The notes beneath the pieces were generated by a model. That model was given only the letters and a program-made list of their open reading frames with translations, made no database searches and had not been told where the DNA came from. The translations under genes and the position numbers were made by a program. This document shows, piece after piece, positions 7,761-15,678 of a stretch of 42,536 bases of DNA (position 1 is the stretch's first letter; the number at the start of each line of letters is the position of its first letter). The DNA is taken from positions 1 through 42,536 of the forward strand of contig LUPB01000007.1 of assembly GCA_001627235.1 (NCBI GenBank), in the 5' to 3' direction. Origin of the DNA: Nitrosopelagicus sp. REDSEA-S31_B2. GTDB lineage: Archaea; Thermoproteota; Nitrososphaeria; Nitrososphaerales; Nitrosopumilaceae.

Positions 7761-8554
7761 TTTTTTTCATTTAATCTATAAACATTTTTTCGTAGTCGTT
7801 TTTGTGCAAAATCATAATATTCTTTTACAATTTCAAATCCACAGTAACGTCTATCTAACATTTTTCCGACAACTGCAACCTGTCCAGAGCCAAGGAAAGG
7901 ATCAAAAACTATATCATTTTTTTTACTGGAGTACAGTAGAATTTTTTTAATTATTTCAGCAGGTAATTTGGTAGGAGTTTTTTCCTCTCCGGTCCAATAT
8001 TCACGTTTGATTTCCCATACATCTTCCTTATCTCGATAATGTAAGCTATGCCCATCTTCAGTTTTTTCATTTTTCTTAAATCTAGAAAACGGGAAAAATT
8101 TTCTTTTTTTTGGATTTTTGCAAACGTAAAGACAGTGGTAATGAGAAGTTACAAACTTATTTTTAGTTACAACGCCAAATTGGTATTTCCAAATAATATG
8201 ATTCACTAATGTCAATCCAACATCATCAATAGCAATTAGAATATCTTTGAGGTTGTTCCAACCTGAAAATATGTACATACTTCCAGATTCTTTTAGGATA
8301 CGATTAGATTCAGATATCCAATCATAACTAAATTGAAGGTAATTTTCAGGTAAAACTTCGTTGTAACCTTCTAAGACTCTAGAACTTTTTCGGTTATAGT
8401 TTGCTTTTTTTGCTTTGAAATCAATTGCAAATGGTGGATCAGTAATTATTAGATCAATTTTGTTCTTGGGAATTAGTTTCATTCCTTCAAGGCAGTTTTT
8501 ATTATAGATTTTATTATAATCGATTTTTTGCATAACTGATTTTCTATTAGTCAT
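7757..8554 (-). CDS. Orphan DNA adenine-type methyltransferase (DPPF motif)
   Basis: This 265-aa protein has the class beta order of DNA amino-methyltransferases: catalytic motif IV LIITDPPFAIDF near residues 34-45 comes before SAM-binding motif I FDPFLGSGQVAVV near 218-230. DPPF is typical of N6-adenine enzymes, while N4-cytosine enzymes usually have SPPY. The middle segment (about 125-195, Lys- and Phe-rich) is likely the target-recognition region. No restriction endonuclease lies beside it, so it may serve epigenetic marking or protection. Its 3' end overlaps tatA by 4 bp in convergent orientation. The target sequence cannot be predicted. Confidence 0.85.
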   Translation of the reverse strand: MTNRKSVMQKIDYNKIYNKNCLEGMKLIPKNKIDLIITDPPFAIDFKAKKANYNRKSSRVLEGYNEVLPENYLQFSYDWISESNRILKESGSMYIFSGWNNLKDILIAIDDVGLTLVNHIIWKYQFGVVTKNKFVTSHYHCLYVCKNPKKRKFFPFSRFKKNEKTEDGHSLHYRDKEDVWEIKREYWTGEEKTPTKLPAEIIKKILLYSSKKNDIVFDPFLGSGQVAVVGKMLDRRYCGFEIVKEYYDFAQKRLRKNVYRLNEKN

Positions 8555-8601
8555 TACTTAAAATTTCATAAAAAGAAAAATTGTAATGTCATACACTACA
8601 A

Positions 8602-8796
8602 TTAACGGTAAGGAATTTTTGCTTTTTTCTTGTTTACTGCTGCGAGTTCTTCTTTTAGATGTTTTTTGAGAAGATTTTCGTGCTCTTTTTTATGCTTCCA
8701 GTATGCATTTAGACATGCTTGTCTTGTTTTTGCACGATTCAAAGCGTTTGTGAATTTTTTATGGCTTTTAGCCACATCAGATGTATAACCGGCCAT
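8602..8796 (-). CDS. Small basic hypothetical protein (64 aa)
   Basis: The product is a Lys-rich, probably helical 64-aa protein (MAGYTSDVAKSHKKF, then HKKEHENLLKKHLKEELA). It has no cysteine cluster, signal peptide or membrane helix. The start is ATG at 8796 and the frame is open throughout, with strongly charged composition unlike a shadow frame. It lies 48 bp upstream of the DNA methyltransferase on the same strand, so the two may be co-transcribed. I do not recognise a family; nucleic-acid binding is only a guess from charge. Confidence 0.6.
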   Translation of the reverse strand: MAGYTSDVAKSHKKFTNALNRAKTRQACLNAYWKHKKEHENLLKKHLKEELAAVNKKKAKIPYR

Positions 8797-8891
8797 ATTC
8801 GGTATCCAGCCACATGATAGTTAACCTTTTTTCTTTTTATGAACTGGTGCCAAAGAATAAAACTATTACATGGTTATATCAAAAAAGAAGC

Positions 8892-9725
8892 ATGGAGAAA
8901 GTTGCAGTTGTAACAGGGAGTTCTAGTGGAATTGGATTTGAAACATCTCTAGCATTAGCAAGAGAAGGTTATTTCACATATGCAACAATGAGAGATGTAA
9001 AAAAAGCAGATAAAATACAGAAAATTGCAGATGAAGAAAATATCTCATTAAAAGTCATAGAATTAGATGTGGATGATGAAGAATCTGCTGAAAATGCAAT
9101 AAATACAATCATTCAAGAAAAAGGCAGAATTGACGTACTAGTAAACAATGCAGGATGGGGAATATGGGGAACTGGAGAAGATGTTTCAGTAGAGGAATTT
9201 AAGGAGCAATTTGAGACAAACTTTTTTTCTGTTGTAAGAATGGTACAAAAAGTTGCACCGACAATGAGAAATCAGGGTTCGGGAAATATTGTTAACATAA
9301 GTTCAGTTGCAGGAAGAATAGGATTACCAGCATCAACTGCATATGTCAGTTCAAAATTTGCAGTAGAGGGTCTTTCAGAATCACTTAGATACGAACTAGG
9401 ACAGTTTGGGGTAAATGTAATAATTATTGAGCCTGGCGTAATCAAAACAAACTTTTTTGATTCTATGAAAACTGCAAAAAAGGCAGATGAAGGCGGAGCA
9501 TACAGAGACATAACAATCAAAGTGATAACAGGAGTGAAGATGATGGCAGAAATGGGAACATCACCAAAAGAAGTAGCACAAGTAATCATCAAATCACTAA
9601 AAGAAGAAAAACCATTACCGCGATACATTGTTGGAAATGACGCTGCTATGTTTATGGAATCTAAAAAGATGAAAACAGATATCGAATTTGAGAATTATAT
9701 GAAAAAAGAGCTTTACAGTGAGTAA
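8892..9725 (+). CDS. Short-chain dehydrogenase/reductase (classical SDR)
   Basis: This enzyme is an NAD(P)-dependent oxidoreductase of unknown substrate. The cofactor motif TGSSSGIG lies at residues 8-15, VNNAGWG follows near 84, and the catalytic Ser and YxxxK are present as ISSVAG and YVSSK. The ORF track starts at 8781, but the first 37 residues have no SDR character, while the ATG at 8892 places the beta strand VAVVTG at the normal position. That start gives 277 aa, a usual SDR length. It stands alone between the small basic gene and topoisomerase. Confidence 0.88.
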   Translation: MEKVAVVTGSSSGIGFETSLALAREGYFTYATMRDVKKADKIQKIADEENISLKVIELDVDDEESAENAINTIIQEKGRIDVLVNNAGWGIWGTGEDVSVEEFKEQFETNFFSVVRMVQKVAPTMRNQGSGNIVNISSVAGRIGLPASTAYVSSKFAVEGLSESLRYELGQFGVNVIIIEPGVIKTNFFDSMKTAKKADEGGAYRDITIKVITGVKMMAEMGTSPKEVAQVIIKSLKEEKPLPRYIVGNDAAMFMESKKMKTDIEFENYMKKELYSE

Positions 9726-9790
9726 TTCAAGGTTAGAATATATACGCCAAAGTTTGATTTTTGTCAAAGTCCGCAAGATTGTGAATTATA

Positions 9791-11461
9791 ATGAAATGGA
9801 AAAAATTAGAACATAATGGAATACTTTTTCCGCCAGATTTTGAGACCAAAAAAATCAAGATTACGATAAAAGGTGAAAATGTAGATTTAGACATTAACCA
9901 AGAAGAAATGGTGTATCAATGGGCAAAAAAGAAAGATACACCATATGTCCAAGACAAAGTTTTTCAGAAGAATTTTCTTGCAGATTTTGCAAATACATTT
10001 GGTTCAAAATATAAAAAATTAGAATTAGAAGATGTAGATTTCAAAAATGCATTCAAAGTTGTGGATAAAGAAAAAGATGCCAAAGAGCTTTTAACAAAAG
10101 AAGAGAAAAAAGCCCTTGCAGCCAAGCGTAAAGAACTCAGAGAGGAGATGAAAGAGAAATTTGGTAAAGGGAAAATGGACGGAAATGAGGTTGAAATTGC
10201 AAATTACATGGCAGAGCCACCAGGAATTTTCATTGGAAGAGGAGAACATCCACTACGTGGCAAGTGGAAACCAAAAGTCACATCAAAAGATGTTACATTA
10301 AACTTAGGTAAAGAGGCAAAAGTACCAAAAGGAGATTGGGGCAAGATAGTTCACGACCAAGATTCAATGTGGATGGCTAGCTGGACTGATTATTTAACAC
10401 AAAAAAGAAAGTACGTATGGCTAGCAGACACTGCAGGAATAAAACAAGATAGAGACAAGGCAAAATATGACAAAGCCAAGAAATTGGCACAAGAAATTGA
10501 AACCGTAAAAACTAAGATTGTCAAAGACATGGAGAGCAAGGATGCAAAGATTAGACGAATATCAACAGTATGCTGGTTAATTTATAGAACAGCAATGAGA
10601 GTCGGAGACGAAAAAGATCCAGACGAGGCAGATACTGTTGGTGCCACTACACTAAGAAAAGAACATGTTGAACTAACATCAGATGCAATAAAATTTGATT
10701 TTCTTGGAAAAGATAGCGTACGATGGCAAGAAACAGTCCCAGCAGTAGGAAACGATAAGCAATTTCATGCAAATCTCAAAGAATTAACAGCAAAGATCAA
10801 GCCAACAGACGAAATTTTTGGAAATCTTACATCAAGAGATGTTAATGAATATTATAAAACAGTAGTAAATGGATTGACAGCCAAAGTTTTCAGAACATTT
10901 AGTGCATCAACAGTTGTCTCAAAATATCTAAATGAAAATGGAGATGTGAAGACTAAATCTGCTATGGAAAAGCTATATCATGCAAAACTTGCAAATCTAG
11001 AAGCAGCAATAATGTGTAATCATAAAAGAACAATTCCTAAAACATTTGAGCAATCACTTCAGAAGAAGAGAGATACGTTGAAAGTTGCACAAAAAGCAAC
11101 CCCCTGGAAGAAAAATGAAGAGACATTGAAGAAAGTAGAGTCTACAAAAACAAAGACTGATGCCCAAGAAAAGAAGAGAAAAGAAAGAATTACAAAAATC
11201 AAACAAATGATAAAGAAATCAAAAACAAAACAAAAGGAAAGAGTAGAGAAATTACAATTACAGTTAGATCTAACAGAGAAGACTAGAGATTATAATCTAG
11301 GCACATCCCTTCGAAACTATATTGACCCAAGAATTTTCAAGTCTTGGACAGACGAGGTTTCAGCAGATTGGGAAAAACTCTACACATCGGCATTACAGAA
11401 AAAATTCCTCTGGGTAAAATCAGAGAACGAATCTTGGAAAAACGTCTCAAAACATTATTGA
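9791..11461 (+). CDS. DNA topoisomerase IB (eukaryote-type)
   Basis: This 556-aa enzyme relaxes DNA by nicking one strand through a 3'-phosphotyrosine. The core resembles eukaryotic TOP1: EPPGIFIGRGEHPLRGKWK near residue 140, WLIYRTAMRVGDEK with a catalytic Arg near 270, and the C-terminal signature LGTSLRNYIDPRI, whose Tyr (about residue 510) is the predicted nucleophile. A charged coiled linker (about 415-495, rich in KK/EK) separates core and C-terminal domain, as in TOP1. Among Archaea this gene is a marker of Thaumarchaeota. The tRNA-Met gene begins 40 bp after its stop. Confidence 0.96.
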   Translation: MKWKKLEHNGILFPPDFETKKIKITIKGENVDLDINQEEMVYQWAKKKDTPYVQDKVFQKNFLADFANTFGSKYKKLELEDVDFKNAFKVVDKEKDAKELLTKEEKKALAAKRKELREEMKEKFGKGKMDGNEVEIANYMAEPPGIFIGRGEHPLRGKWKPKVTSKDVTLNLGKEAKVPKGDWGKIVHDQDSMWMASWTDYLTQKRKYVWLADTAGIKQDRDKAKYDKAKKLAQEIETVKTKIVKDMESKDAKIRRISTVCWLIYRTAMRVGDEKDPDEADTVGATTLRKEHVELTSDAIKFDFLGKDSVRWQETVPAVGNDKQFHANLKELTAKIKPTDEIFGNLTSRDVNEYYKTVVNGLTAKVFRTFSASTVVSKYLNENGDVKTKSAMEKLYHAKLANLEAAIMCNHKRTIPKTFEQSLQKKRDTLKVAQKATPWKKNEETLKKVESTKTKTDAQEKKRKERITKIKQMIKKSKTKQKERVEKLQLQLDLTEKTRDYNLGTSLRNYIDPRIFKSWTDEVSADWEKLYTSALQKKFLWVKSENESWKNVSKHY

Positions 11462-11501
11462 TTTTAACATTTAAGTGACATATACTTGGATGAAAATTCG
11501 T

Positions 11502-11617
11502 GCCGGGGTAGCTCAGCCTGGTTAGAGTGCCAGTTCAAATGGTAATCTCTAACGGTTCTTCCATTGAAGGCAATACTCATAATCTGGAGGTCGTGGGTTC
11601 GAAACCCACCCCCGGCA
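11502..11617 (+). tRNA. Elongator tRNA-Met (CAT) with a 41-nt intron
   Basis: The acceptor arms GCCGGGG and CCCCGGC pair fully and the discriminator is A. The D arm GCTC/GAGT and T arm GTGGG-TTCGAAA-CCCAC are sound. The anticodon loop CTCATAA gives CAT. The mature 75-nt molecule forms only if 11534-11574 is removed, restoring anticodon stem CCAGA/TCTGG. The G1-C72 pair and anticodon stem identify elongator rather than initiator tRNA-Met. CCA is not encoded. A TTTAAG box about 32 nt upstream may be its promoter. The 3' end is part of a direct repeat recurring at 14282. Confidence 0.93.
11534..11574 (+). other. Non-canonical tRNA intron (between positions 30 and 31)
   Basis: Excising these 41 nt joins CCAG to ACTCATAA and restores a complete anticodon stem. 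Intron ends TTCAAATGG and CCATTGAA can pair with one bulged A, giving a stable hairpin near the splice sites, as expected for a bulge-helix-bulge substrate of the archaeal splicing endonuclease. The usual archaeal site is 37/38, so this lies seven positions earlier, inside the stem. Confidence 0.75.
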
Positions 11618-11625
11618 TTCACAGT
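11607..11625 (+). repeat. Direct repeat copy 1 (tRNA 3' end, att-like)
   Basis: CACCCCCGGCATTCACAGT comprises the last 11 nt of tRNA-Met plus 8 nt of downstream DNA. An identical 19-bp copy lies at 14282-14300. Repeats that include a tRNA 3' end are left by site-specific integration. Confidence 0.75.
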
Positions 11626-11661
11626 TTCAGCTAAAGCCTTGACAACTGTTGTTTCTTAACT

Positions 11662-12507
11662 TTATAATTTTTCAGACATTGAGACGAGGTTGGTTTCAAG
11701 TATTTTGGGACTTGCAATGTAAAAATCCGCATAAAAATGACCGTCATCTTCAAGCCATTTTGTATCAATTCCCTTGCCATGTAAAAGAGAGATTGTCTTG
11801 TATTTTTCTTCTGAATCGGAGAAACTCCTCTGTCTGATTGGTTTTATGTCGCTTTTCACAAGAGAGTAACCATAATGATCAAAGACCTTCTGAATTTTCT
11901 CCATATCAAAAATCCGCAAAACAGAGAATGCAAAGACAGGGCCTTTTTCTGACGATTCCAAGTTAGATTCAGATTGCTGTTTTTTAATTAACTCAAAAAG
12001 ATTGGAGAATGCCTTGTATCCAATATAACCAATGCAGCCAGTTGCAATTATCATGTCAGCTTGTGGCAGATCTTGGATTGGTAGATTCCCAGATTCTAAA
12101 TTTACACATATTCCTTTTTTGCAAAGCCCTATATTTTCAGAGAATTTAAGTGCAGGTTGAGAAATATCTATTTGATAAAAATCAAGCGTATCATCAGATG
12201 AAAGATTTTCGAAAAACTGTTTTGATTGTTCAATTGATGGCTCCTGTTCCAAAAAGAAATCATCAAGATCAGACATTGTAAGATTGTATTTCATCAATGC
12301 AGAATTAATTCCATAAGAACTTCCAATGTCAATAATGTTTATTTTTTTTGAGAGTTTTTTGTAAAGTTGTTTTGCAATTGAAAGATACAGTGGTTTTGTT
12401 TCATTAGGAATGCGATAGTCTAACCTCTTCATTTCTTTGAGATATGCATTTGGAAATTTTTGTATGTAAATATTTGTAAAATCTTTTTTTACTTCCAGCT
12501 CTTTCAT
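11662..12507 (-). CDS. SAM-methyltransferase-like protein next to glutamine synthetase
   Basis: This 281-aa protein has a Rossmann-type glycine motif NIIDIGSSYGINSAL (residues about 55-70) followed by an acidic segment and DMIIATGCIGYIGY (about 150-163), the layout of class I SAM methyltransferases, although the motifs are weak. No signal peptide or membrane helix is visible. It lies 98 bp downstream of the glutamine synthetase gene on the same strand and ends 44 bp from tRNA-Met. Both genes lie between the two 19-bp direct repeats and may have arrived together. The substrate is unknown. Confidence 0.6.
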   Translation of the reverse strand: MKELEVKKDFTNIYIQKFPNAYLKEMKRLDYRIPNETKPLYLSIAKQLYKKLSKKINIIDIGSSYGINSALMKYNLTMSDLDDFFLEQEPSIEQSKQFFENLSSDDTLDFYQIDISQPALKFSENIGLCKKGICVNLESGNLPIQDLPQADMIIATGCIGYIGYKAFSNLFELIKKQQSESNLESSEKGPVFAFSVLRIFDMEKIQKVFDHYGYSLVKSDIKPIRQRSFSDSEEKYKTISLLHGKGIDTKWLEDDGHFYADFYIASPKILETNLVSMSEKL

Positions 12508-12604
12508 GGGTATTAACTGCTATTGTAGCACATGTATAAGAGAATCGGCTAAAATACTACTCCTTTATGCCTAGCAGTGGTCACTAGTCAAATCATGTAA
12601 TTTA

Positions 12605-14050
12605 CTATGCATCTGCATACATTGAAATTTCCCACGCAGTAGGAGTCTGTGCAAATGCGACATATTCTTTGTACTTTAGTTCAGTGTATACATCAATGAA
12701 ATCTTTTGTAAAAACGTCTTCAAGGAATCCAGAATCGGATTTAAGGGAATTAAGAGCTCCTTTTAGAGATACAGGAAGAGAACCAATTTTGTATTCTCGT
12801 TTCTTTTCAGCAGAGAGTTTGTAGACATTTTCTTCAATTGGATCACCAGGATCTATCTTGTTTTTAATTCCGTCAAGACCTGCCAATAGCAATGCCGCTT
12901 CTAGAAGATAGATATTGGCAGTGGGGTCAGGGACTCTGTATTCAAGTCTCTTGCTTTTTTCTATGTTTCTGTTATACATAGGAACTCTGATTGCAGCTGA
13001 TCTGTTGGCCAATCCCCAACAAACATTTGTGGGAGCCTCAAATCCGGGGACAAGACGCTTGTAAGAATTTGTAGTAGGATTGGAAATTGCACAAAGTGCA
13101 GATGCGTGGCTCAAGATTCCTCCAATGTAGTATCGTCCAGTCTGACTCAACTGCGCAAGCTTGTCATTCTCATCATACATTATGTTTGAATTTCCATTCC
13201 AAAGACTTTGATGAGTGTGCATGGCAGATGCATTGTCACCAAAAATTGGCTTTGGCATAAAAGTTGCAGCTTTGTTTCTTGCCTTTGCCTTTACTTTAAC
13301 CAGATTTTTTACTGAAACCACATGATCAGCCATTTTAATCATCTCGTCATAAACAAGATTAATTTCACACTGACCAGATGTTGCGACTTCGTGGTGTTCA
13401 GCTTCAATGTTTATTCCAAAATAGTTGTGTAGATCATCACAGACATCCTTTCTGAATCCTTCAAGTGTGTCTTTTGGTTGGGATGGATAGTATCCTTCCT
13501 TGATATCTATTGCAGTGCTGACGTTTCCCTTTGCCCATGGAGACTCTTTTGATTCAATTGAATATCCAGAGCCACCATAAGAGTGAGTTGCAGCATATGG
13601 AGATGGGTAGACGTTGATGGCATCAAATACAAAGAACTCTATTTCAGGTCCCCAGTTTGTATGAGTAATTCTAAATTTTTTTAATTCTTTAGATGCCTTG
13701 TGCGCAATACTTCTAGAATCCCGATTGTATCTGGAGTTTTCTGAGGTACTCCCATCATACAGATCACAAAAAATTCTAGCATTTTTTCTATGGCCTGGAT
13801 CATATTCTGATGGAAGAATTTTGAAAGAATTTGGGTCAGGTAACAATATCATATCAGAATCATTCACACTCTTGAAACCAGTTATGGAGCTAGCATCCAG
13901 TTTTTCCAAACCGTTAACAAAGCTATTCTCGTCTATTGCATAGCTAGGCATTCCAACATTATGTAACTCTCCAAAAATGTCTACAAACCAAAAATCAATA
14001 AACGAAATTTTTTCTTTGTGAATTAATTGTAACAATTGTTCAGGATTCAT
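12605..14050 (-). CDS. glnA: Glutamine synthetase, type I
   Basis: This 481-aa enzyme makes glutamine from glutamate, ammonia and ATP. Metal and substrate residues are present in NWGPEIEFF (about 131-139), EAEHHEVATSGQCEI (216-230), the ATP/ammonia loop FGDNASAMHTHQSLW (270-284), NPTTNSYKRLVPG (324-336) and RLEYRVPDP. The adenylylation-loop tyrosine motif of bacterial GSI-beta (NLYDLP) is absent. Many archaea carry more than one glnA, and this copy lies inside a segment bounded by tRNA-end repeats. Its codons look somewhat more GC-rich than nearby genes by eye. A GTAAT-TCAC-ATTAC inverted repeat lies 11 bp before the ATG. Confidence 0.95.
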   Translation of the reverse strand: MNPEQLLQLIHKEKISFIDFWFVDIFGELHNVGMPSYAIDENSFVNGLEKLDASSITGFKSVNDSDMILLPDPNSFKILPSEYDPGHRKNARIFCDLYDGSTSENSRYNRDSRSIAHKASKELKKFRITHTNWGPEIEFFVFDAINVYPSPYAATHSYGGSGYSIESKESPWAKGNVSTAIDIKEGYYPSQPKDTLEGFRKDVCDDLHNYFGINIEAEHHEVATSGQCEINLVYDEMIKMADHVVSVKNLVKVKAKARNKAATFMPKPIFGDNASAMHTHQSLWNGNSNIMYDENDKLAQLSQTGRYYIGGILSHASALCAISNPTTNSYKRLVPGFEAPTNVCWGLANRSAAIRVPMYNRNIEKSKRLEYRVPDPTANIYLLEAALLLAGLDGIKNKIDPGDPIEENVYKLSAEKKREYKIGSLPVSLKGALNSLKSDSGFLEDVFTKDFIDVYTELKYKEYVAFAQTPTAWEISMYADA

Positions 14051-14060
14051 AATATGACCA

Positions 14061-14074
14061 GTAATTCACATTAC
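14061..14074. promoter_or_regulatory. Inverted repeat upstream of glnA
   Basis: GTAAT-TCAC-ATTAC ends 11-24 bp before the glnA ATG. The position is where a repressor could block a start site. The arms are only 5 bp, so this is a weak candidate. The rest of the 14051-14281 gap shows an 8-bp palindrome CAATATTG but no clear gene. Confidence 0.25.
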
Positions 14075-14281
14075 TAGAGTTGTTTTGTGAGTTAGAATTG
14101 TCAATATTGTCAGGTTAAGCAAAAAAACGACTAGACAGTTTTAGAGGCCAGTAGAAATTAGCACTCTTTTTTCAAGCTGGGATAAATTTCTCAAAAACAC
14201 AACATTTTTTCCTCAGAAGTTCCTATCATACACATGAAATCCACTGTAAACAAGTGGGTTTTAGCTGGATTAGACGGGTCA

Positions 14282-14300
14282 CACCCCCGGCATTCACAGT
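14282..14300 (+). repeat. Direct repeat copy 2 (att-like end of the glnA segment)
   Basis: This is an exact 19-bp copy of the tRNA-Met 3' end plus 8 downstream bases at 11607-11625. No tRNA body precedes it. It therefore looks like the distal attachment site of an element inserted at the tRNA, or a remnant of one. Confidence 0.7.
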
Positions 14301-14309
14301 ATATCTGCA

Positions 14310-15131
14310 CTAAGAAAATTTTGTGAATATGTAAGGAGTTTCAGTTGTTTGATTAAAGCTCCATGCAGTAGGTAAAGAATTTGACTGAATTATTTCAAGA
14401 CTATACTCATCAATTAGTTTTTTCCAACCTCCATCTCTTGTATCATTAAATGAATATTTTTCAGAATAGCTTCCAGTCAAGACCATGCATGATTTTTGTT
14501 TCAAATTATTATTTAGATTTGAGATAATTTTGCTAGCCAATACATCGCCTCCCATTTGGGGCAATCCGCCTATAAAAAATGCAGGTTGAGATAATTCTAG
14601 AGCATTATAATCAAATTTTACAGCATCAGAACAAATTGGATTAAAGTCTATCATTATTTTTTTTGAAATATTATTTTGCAAGTCAACTAGCATATCATCA
14701 ATTTCAATTCCATACACATTCAAGCCTAAAACTTTTCCACAAAATGCAATTCTACCATCACCAGAGCCAATGTCAAGAACTTCGCTATAGCCTAACATTT
14801 TAGCCATTGAAGTTATTATGTAAGCAGTTAACATCCAAGTTGGAGAAAATGGTTGAGTACTTGATTCATGTCCAATACTGTTTAACCAATATTTGTTGAT
14901 GTCACCTTCATACACCATACAATTAACATTGTTAATTTTTGTTTCAAATTTATCATAGTAAATAGAATTATTTTGTAAGAAAGTATGAAGAGAATCAAAA
15001 TCATCTTGAGGGATGGGAAAATCATCAGATTCATCTAGGGGCATAATTTCTTGAACATGGCTAGTTCCACAATAAACACGTCTGAATTCTTGTTTTAGAG
15101 CTATAAGATTTTTGGAAATGTTTTCAATCAT
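14310..15131 (-). CDS. SAM-dependent methyltransferase-like protein
   Basis: The protein has motif I EVLDIGSGDGRIAFCGKVLG near the middle, followed by GIEIDDML, which fits the acidic residue that binds SAM ribose. The region PAFFIGGLPQMGG takes the place of motif IV. The N-terminal 90 residues are not recognised. The ORF track starts at 15161, but the ATG at 15131 (MIENISKNLIALKQEF) overlaps the upstream gene by only 8 bp and looks more likely. It is co-directional and probably co-transcribed with the coiled-coil gene at 15124. The methyl acceptor is unknown. Confidence 0.65.
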   Translation of the reverse strand: MIENISKNLIALKQEFRRVYCGTSHVQEIMPLDESDDFPIPQDDFDSLHTFLQNNSIYYDKFETKINNVNCMVYEGDINKYWLNSIGHESSTQPFSPTWMLTAYIITSMAKMLGYSEVLDIGSGDGRIAFCGKVLGLNVYGIEIDDMLVDLQNNISKKIMIDFNPICSDAVKFDYNALELSQPAFFIGGLPQMGGDVLASKIISNLNNNLKQKSCMVLTGSYSEKYSFNDTRDGGWKKLIDEYSLEIIQSNSLPTAWSFNQTTETPYIFTKFS

Positions 15132-15582
15132 CTTTGATTCCGGTTTCATATTGTTCAACAAATTCCTTAGTGCTCATTAATTCACGTAATTCCTTATAGA
15201 GTAAGGCTTCTTTTTCAATAGTTTCTTTAGTTTTCGGTTCAGAGTTCTGACCAAGTTGTTTCAGATTATCAGTAGAAACTTGTATCGAACTAGTTAATTC
15301 AGATAAAATTTCAGGGTGAAGAGACTTTGAGAATTTCTCATTCATGTATTCTTCAGTTTTGTTTATTTCATCAAATAGATTCTGGTTTTCAGTAGGGGAT
15401 TTGAGGTCAGATTTGATCTTTTTTGCCAAAGTTTGAACCATTGTTACTTGATAATAGAGATTAATTATGTCAGATAATTTTTTTTCAGACGTTTTTGGAA
15501 TGGAATCAATGATTTTTTGTAATTTTTCTGATTCAGATGTGAAAAGTTCTAATGTTTCATTTTCATTTGTTTCAGTTTCCAT
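15124..15582 (-). CDS. Hypothetical acidic coiled-coil protein (152 aa)
   Basis: The product is Glu/Lys/Ser-rich and predicted to be mostly helical, with heptad-like stretches (SEKLQKIIDSIPKTSEKKLSDIINLYYQ and IEKEALLYKELRELM). It has no membrane helix or cysteine. It overlaps the start of the methyltransferase-like gene, which suggests translational coupling and perhaps a complex. I do not recognise a family. Confidence 0.55.
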   Translation of the reverse strand: METETNENETLELFTSESEKLQKIIDSIPKTSEKKLSDIINLYYQVTMVQTLAKKIKSDLKSPTENQNLFDEINKTEEYMNEKFSKSLHPEILSELTSSIQVSTDNLKQLGQNSEPKTKETIEKEALLYKELRELMSTKEFVEQYETGIKDD

Positions 15583-15678
15583 AAAATACTCTAGTATTGA
15601 GTATTTTTATTTCATTCACACCAAATGAGATGTGTTTTGTACTAATGGATTAAATAATTGAGAATTGTGGTTTTTCAT

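Noticed and set aside
8781-8891. N-terminal extension of the SDR ORF in the track
   Set aside because: The SDR fold begins directly after the ATG at 8892; the 37 upstream residues have no family character and overlap the divergent small gene.
11649-11837. Plus-strand 62-aa ORF after tRNA-Met as a possible integrase remnant
   Set aside because: It is antisense to the methyltransferase-like gene and shows no Arg-His-Arg-Tyr integrase motifs.
14254-14292. GTGGGTT...TAGCTGGATTAGA...CACCCCC near repeat copy 2, loosely like tRNA T-arm and D-arm pieces
   Set aside because: The pieces are in the wrong order for a tRNA remnant and match only over a few bases; only the 19-bp repeat is a solid duplication.
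14234-14326. Short plus-strand ORF (30 aa, starts MKSTVNKW) crossing the second direct repeat
   Set aside because: No promoter or ribosome-binding site stands out, it runs antisense into the 3' end of the methyltransferase-like gene, and the sequence resembles no integrase or excisionase. It is probably chance.
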